Below, piece after piece: positions 32,852-36,779 of a stretch of DNA of 36,779 nucleotides (the stretch's first letter is position 1; every line of letters starts with the position of its first letter). The DNA comes from Chromera velia (Eukaryota; Sar; Chromeraceae). The notes under the pieces were generated by a model that had not been told where the DNA came from, made no database searches, and saw only the letters and a list, made by a program, of their open reading frames with translations. Made by a program: the position numbers and the translations under genes. The DNA is taken from NCBI GenBank assembly GCA_018398765.1, contig JAHBMJ010000538.1, positions 7,501-44,279 on the forward strand, read 5' to 3'.

Positions 32852-33474
32852 CGTTGTGTCCCAGAAGAGAAGGACAGAAAAGAAAGAAATATGTAGTATG
32901 CGTGTCTTTGTGTCTGTCTGTCATGCAGTTTGCCTGTTTGATTGAAAAGGAAAAGAAGAAAAAAAACCACCCTGTCTGTGACTTTGTGACTGCTGCGTTA
33001 CAGAGAAACCTCCTTCAACGCTCATCCCTTTCTTGAAGAGTTTTGTTTCTTTCCGTTGCTTGCATGTATCTGCTTCTGTCTAAGCTTGCACGTGCACATG
33101 AAAGCTATATTTGCATGCTCCTGTATCTATCGATCGATCGATGTGTGGATGCATGCAGATGCGTCAGATGATTGCGCAGAGAGGGGTTAGGGGTTGCACG
33201 CGGGTGGAGTTGCAGAGCGCTTTCGATATTTCGCTCTCCACGTCAAGTGTCCAGAAGTCCTTCTCCAAAATTCTCCGGGTTTGTCATTGAGGGTTTTCAG
33301 CTGATCGTCTGCGTTGCGTGCATGATGTCTGATGAGGGTGCGGGCTGATCGATCGATCGAGCGATCGTCTGCATGCACGAAGGGAGGAAGGAAGGAGGGA
33401 ATGGACGAAGCATCTGAGTACACAGACATGCGGTTTAGGCAGTCTCTGTCTCTCTCTCTCTCCCTTTCCTTCTT

Positions 33475-33508
<34 letters not shown>

Positions 33509-33810
33509 CCTTTCTCCCTTTCTCTGTGTCTTTCTGTCTGTCTTGTCTGTCTTTCGTTCGTTCCTTCATTATCTCTCTCTCTGTCTGAGTCTCTGTGTCT
33601 TTCTGCATGGTGATAAATTCTCTCCAACAAGGAGCTCTGCTTCCTTTCTAAGGGATCTGAACCGAATGAGAAAATCTTTACCCAATGACCCATTGTCTTT
33701 CCGTCTGGCTCACATTCTGGCACTTAGAGATTTCTTCTAAGCGAGAAATGGTACTTACTGACTGACTGACTGACTGACTAACTGTCTGTCTGTCTGTCTG
33801 TCTGTCTGTG

Positions 33811-33845
<35 letters not shown>

Positions 33846-33846
33846 G

Positions 33847-33881
<35 letters not shown>

Positions 33882-36420
33882 GTGTCTGTGTGTGTGTGTG
33901 TGTGTCTGTCTGTCTGTCTGTCTGTCTGTGTGTCTGAGTGCAGTGCCTGGTCAAAGACGAAAGTATCTGCCGGGAAGGACGGAGAGACGCGAAAGTGTTT
34001 CAATTCCTCTACTTCGATCGGGGCGCGTACGAGTAAGTTAATTGTGGTGGATGACTCCCTCTGCCTGTTGTACTTTCTTTCTTTCGGGTTCGTTCATGGG
34101 TCACCCCCCCCAAAAGAAAAAAAATAAAATGTGGTGTTTTCTCTTCTTCGATCTCTCTCCTCTTCTCTGTCACGTAAAATGTGAAGGTGCTCTCTCTGTC
34201 TGTGCGTTGATATGCCTTTCCACTTTTTTGCTTTCCATTTTCCTTCTTGGGCTGCAATGAAGACTACTAGCGGGGAGAGTACTGTCTGTCTGCCTAGTTC
34301 TCTGGCTTCCTCTTTGCCTGTCTCTCTGGAAGTTTGTGTACATTTCTGCCGCCTCTGTTTGTGTCTGTCAGGCATTCAATAAGTGACGTGGGCGATAATC
34401 TTTTGCTCTTTGTTTCTCCTTCCTTCTGCCTGGTTTATCTGTCCGTCTGTTGACATGTCAATCACTGTATCTATCGGTCGCAGCTTGTGTTTGCAAATCG
34501 GCCTCGCTCCCGGGTCTGGAGGGGCTCAGGAGGCTTGGAAGGAGGCAGCTGAGATCAACAGATCTCCGGCAGTTGGCGGATCTCTCGGGAGGGCATCGCC
34601 GGGAGGGGAGGGCGCAGAGGGGGGGGGCAGACAAGGTAGGTATTCTTTTGCCGTTGAGTTGTTTTGTCCTCTGTATTTTTGTGTGCGTTTCTGGTTGCTA
34701 ATTGGCTACATGATTTATTCTGGCCGTTTCTCCTCCAACTCCTTCTCGTGCTCCTGCATCTGATTTGTTGGTTTGTGTATCATTGACCCGTTGATTGATT
34801 GCTTTTTTGCTTTATGGGCAATCAAAGCATGCTGCTGGGCGGTTGCAGACGGGAGCTTCGTGCATGTGCCTTTCCCCGTTCTCGGTCCGGGCTCAGAGGG
34901 AGGGGGGCCAGACACAAACATCCTCCGATCTCCGATCCTGGGGGCGTCCCAGCATCTTCTTCTTTCTCCTCAACTTCGAGCCACAGGGGCAGCAGCTTTG
35001 GCAAGAGGAGGAGGAGGTGAAGGAGGAGACGGAGGTGAAGGCCATTTGTCCGACGCAGCTTCGAACCGCGTCATCTCTGCTCTTGCTGCCTCGGCTGAAG
35101 AGAGCGAAAGAGCAGTGCAAAGTGTTGCAGCGAAACTGGTGCAGCTCTCTGCTCAGAGCGGGACTCAGAGCCAAGAAGCGGGCGGGGTTGAACGGAACAG
35201 AAGGGGGCGGAACACGATCCAGCTACACGCAAAAGTCATTGATGTGCTTGAGAGGTCCGTCCGCTTTGCCTCTTCTTTTTTCGTACCGTTTCCTCTATTG
35301 TTGTTCTTCCCCTTGGTGCCGAAAAGATGGTCTTTGCTCTTCGAACGCAGGGTGGGGTTCTGTCGCAGGAGCCAACGGAATGAGAGAGGGAGGAAGACGT
35401 CGATCGTGTTGTGCTTTCGTCGTTCTTTCTCTCTCGATGTAGCTGGCTGGCTGCGTGTCTAGATGCATGCATGCATGGTTGTTGGCGGCGAAAAAGCAGA
35501 ACGAGAAGAAGAAAATTGTCATGCATGAGAGAGCGGAGCAAAGTAATAATGCCCTTGACAAATTGCCCCCTTTGACCTTTTCCGTGCCTTCAAGCTTCAG
35601 TGGATACCTACTGTCATGCTGAAATCATCAATCAGACCGAATCCGGACTCGAAATGAGAAAACTTGGCCTTTGTCTTCGAAAAGGAAACAACCGTCAAAA
35701 CCCGGCCCTCTTCACGGCCATCTTTTTCCCTCCCTTTCTTACATCGCTTTCTTCTGTGTTCCTTTCATTCTACGCTCTTTCTGTCTCCCTTGCTACCTGC
35801 TACCTCTCCCTACCCGCATTCCCCGTCTGCATGCATTTGCTTCCATCCCTCCTCGCTTGCTGACAGGATTCTTCAAGGGCCTGCTGTGGCTGTGGATCTC
35901 CAGAAGGAAGTGCAGAGGTCGGCAGGCAGGCATGCAATGTTTCTTCGTCCCATTCATCCCTCCCTCCCATCAATTGATCCGACCTTCCTTTCTTTCTTTC
36001 ATCCACCTTCCTGTTCTCTTTTCTTCCTGCCGTTCTGCGTCCCTGCCTGCCTGCCTGCCTGCCTGACGTGTTACACTTTATTGTGTGCGTTTCTTGCTGC
36101 TCGGTTTCGAAAAGAGCGTCCACCCACAGCCGAAAACAATTTTTTTCCCCTTTTTATCTCGGACCCACGGTCCTCGCCGCTGCAAAATGGCGATTTGCTC
36201 ATGAAGAAAAAGACACACACCATCGGCTGCTGATTCTCTGCATTGACTTGCATTGCATGAGCCTTCGTTCCTTCATTCCCTCCTTCCTTCCTTCGTTCCT
36301 TCCTTCAGGGCTGAGGCACGCGCGAGGGGACTCCCCCAGTCGGAGTGGTTCCGCACTCCACTGCCTGACAGGAGGACCGTTCGGCGTCTTGTCGACCTTC
36401 TCATCAGTGTGGAACCTCGG
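26241..36420 (+). CDS. GTF3C1: TFIIIC largest subunit, B-block-binding (GTF3C1/tau138 family), 3' partial
   Basis: TFIIIC binds the B box of tRNA-type promoters and recruits TFIIIB for RNA polymerase III. Fourteen exons, all phase-consistent: 26241-26429, 27516-27778, 28759-28933, 29440-29558, 30327-30411, 30786-31229, 31678-31868, 32415-32493, 33159-33278, 33944-34032, 34484-34635, 34849-35254, 35867-35917 and 36309-36420, giving 825 residues so far. The N-terminus ([20 protein letters not shown], later [15 protein letters not shown]) has the pattern of animal and plant GTF3C1. Several winged-helix segments follow: [17 protein letters not shown] with [13 protein letters not shown] near 158-192, [13 protein letters not shown] with [10 protein letters not shown] near 281-307, [16 protein letters not shown] near 518-533 and [14 protein letters not shown] near 805-818. 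These come in the family order. An acidic linker lies at about 385-515 and a glycine-rich one at 615-690. Weak borders are exon 1's end (a second donor at 26472), exon 5 (GTTGGT), exon 9 (GTTTGT) and exon 14 (GTAGCT). The gene continues past the window. Confidence 0.85.
26430..26471 (+). other. Alternative 5' splice sites at TFIIIC exon 1
   Basis: Two donors lie in the same frame: GTAGGT at 26430 and GTGAGT at 26472. Between them CACATAG ends at 26464, so a 35-nt removable segment, or 14 optional codons, is possible. Both donors are phase 0 and both join exon 2 correctly. Confidence 0.5.
26581..26750. repeat. CT microsatellites in TFIIIC intron 1
   Basis: Two long CT tracts (about 26581-26640 and 26691-26750) are separated by T/C-rich sequence. 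Sense strand is pyrimidine. Confidence 0.95.
26753..27085. repeat. CTGT/CTGC tetranucleotide array in TFIIIC intron 1
   Basis: CTGT units, with CTGC, CTGG and GTGT variants and then a higher-order TGTCTGTC/TGTGTC pattern, continue for about 330 bp. They are interrupted at 26871-26920 by a non-repetitive cassette. Confidence 0.95.
26871..26920 (+). repeat. Intron cassette, copy 1
   Basis: Inside the CTGT array lies a unique stretch TGTGTTCATGAAG, then about 20 purine-rich bases, then CATATAGTCTGTC. Related stretches lie at 28362-28410 and 32855-32900. Confidence 0.6.
28160..28260. repeat. CT/CTTT microsatellite in TFIIIC intron 2
   Basis: A CT tract of about 45 bp followed by CTTT and CTGT units, pyrimidine on the sense strand. 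Confidence 0.9.
28362..28410 (+). repeat. Intron cassette, copy 2
   Basis: TGTGTTCATG followed by purine-rich sequence and CATATAGTCTGTC, placed at the 5' end of a CTTT array. It matches copy 1 at both ends, with a diverged purine centre. Confidence 0.55.
28402..28520. repeat. CTTT tetranucleotide array in TFIIIC intron 2
   Basis: Roughly twenty-eight CTTT units with few interruptions. Immediately downstream are two near-identical 40-bp copies containing CTCTGTCTGAGAGGGTGC (about 28537-28617). Confidence 0.95.
31880..32192. repeat. CT, CTTT and CTGT arrays in TFIIIC intron 7
   Basis: The intron opens GTCGGTCTGTCTTT and is almost entirely CT, CTTT, GT and TCTG repeat for 300 bp. All are pyrimidine-rich on the sense strand. 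Confidence 0.95.
32499..32541. repeat. CAGA array at the start of TFIIIC intron 8
   Basis: Begins six bases after the donor GTTGGA and runs for about ten CAGA units; here the sense strand is purine-rich. Confidence 0.9.
32812..32851. repeat. CTGT array in TFIIIC intron 8
   Basis: About ten CTGT units directly upstream of the third intron cassette. Confidence 0.9.
32855..32900 (+). repeat. Intron cassette, copy 3 (diverged)
   Basis: TGTGTCCCAGAAG, purine-rich sequence, then AATATGTAGTATGCGTGTC. It again follows a CTGT array and is followed by TGTCTGTC. Confidence 0.4.
33760..33937. repeat. CTGA and CTGT arrays in TFIIIC intron 9
   Basis: Five CTGA units with CTAACTG change in register into a long CTGT/GTGT array that ends at GAGTGCAG, the acceptor of exon 10. 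Confidence 0.95.
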
Positions 36421-36779
36421 GTAGCTTGGGGGGGGGGGCAGTGCTCTGCTTTCCTGCTCATCTCTCGATTGAAAGACGACAGACTCGATGCATGGCTGCT
36501 TGCGTTTTGATGTGAAACTGCACACCACACTCCCTGTGCGCGTTGCCCTCCCTCTTATCCTTCCTCCCCTTCCTTCCTTCCTGTGGGTCTCTCCGCGAGT
36601 CTCTCTGTGCCAGTCAGTGAGTGCCTTTTGTCCCTTGATTGACGCGAAGGACACATGCACATTGCTTTTCTTTGACCTGTCTAGGTACTTCAATCAAAAC
36701 TTTGCGCTTCCAGTTTTTTTCTCTCTTTCGGAAAAGACAAAGTAGAGCAGTCATAACATACATACACACACAGGGGGGG
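36421..36779. other. Right edge, within the TFIIIC gene
   Basis: Probably an intron starting at GTAGCT (36421), although the exon 14 frame stays open to about 36510. A possible next acceptor is CTGTCTAG near 36685, followed by a short open stretch. Not resolved. The window ends in CA-type sequence and a G run. Confidence 0.4.

Noticed and set aside
33653-33742. Plus-strand stretch [20 protein letters not shown] as an extra TFIIIC exon
   Set aside because: It ends in TAA before any donor, and exons 9 and 10 already join in phase with matching winged-helix order.

Overview
This window is nuclear DNA of a eukaryotic alga with a complex red-type plastid. The best fit is a photosynthetic alveolate of the chromerid kind, such as Chromera velia; this organism call is an inference. 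Three things support it. A pyruvate dehydrogenase E1-alpha gene carries a bipartite leader (signal peptide, then a Phe-first transit peptide). The genes are cut into many small exons by GT-AG introns of about 0.2-1.3 kb. The introns and spacers are packed with tetranucleotide, CA and CT microsatellites. No bacterial operon signals, tRNA, rRNA or CRISPR array were recognised.

Layout, left to right. (1) 1-1658: spacer with a 41-bp direct repeat pair and microsatellites. (2) About 1659-2476, minus: partial gene for an unrecognised single-pass membrane protein. (3) 2477-3170: divergent promoter region. (4) 3171-8398, plus: complete six-exon plastid pyruvate dehydrogenase E1-alpha gene (459 aa). 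Its second donor site is triplicated, and a 720-bp 12-mer satellite sits in intron 3. (5) 8399-10426: microsatellite-rich spacer. (6) 10427-10916: decayed coding relic. (7) 10930-11780: AT-rich, CTAG-rich island. (8) 11781-14759, minus: intronless 992-aa EF-hand/cytoskeletal-type protein. (9) 14760-18046: GC-rich inverted-repeat island, a 33-bp tandem repeat and a second CTAG-rich AT island sharing a 20-bp repeat with the first. (10) 18047 to about 25419, minus: multi-exon gene for an unrecognised Ser/Pro-rich, coiled-coil protein with a tryptophan-rich C-terminal repeat domain. (11) 25420-26240: second divergent promoter region, sharing an exact AT palindrome with the first. (12) 26241 to beyond the right edge, plus: TFIIIC largest subunit (GTF3C1/tau138 family), 14 exons seen (825 aa), 3' end outside the window.

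The genes do not form one pathway. The E1-alpha enzyme feeds plastid acetyl-CoA production and so fatty-acid synthesis. The TFIIIC subunit serves RNA polymerase III promoters. The other three are structural or unknown. Exon models were built by hand from open frames, GT/AG borders and agreement of splice phase, so weak borders are flagged. The most unusual material is how the introns are built. Donor sites run on into GTNN tetranucleotide repeats, one exon-intron junction is tandemly triplicated, and a recurring cassette sits inside microsatellites.
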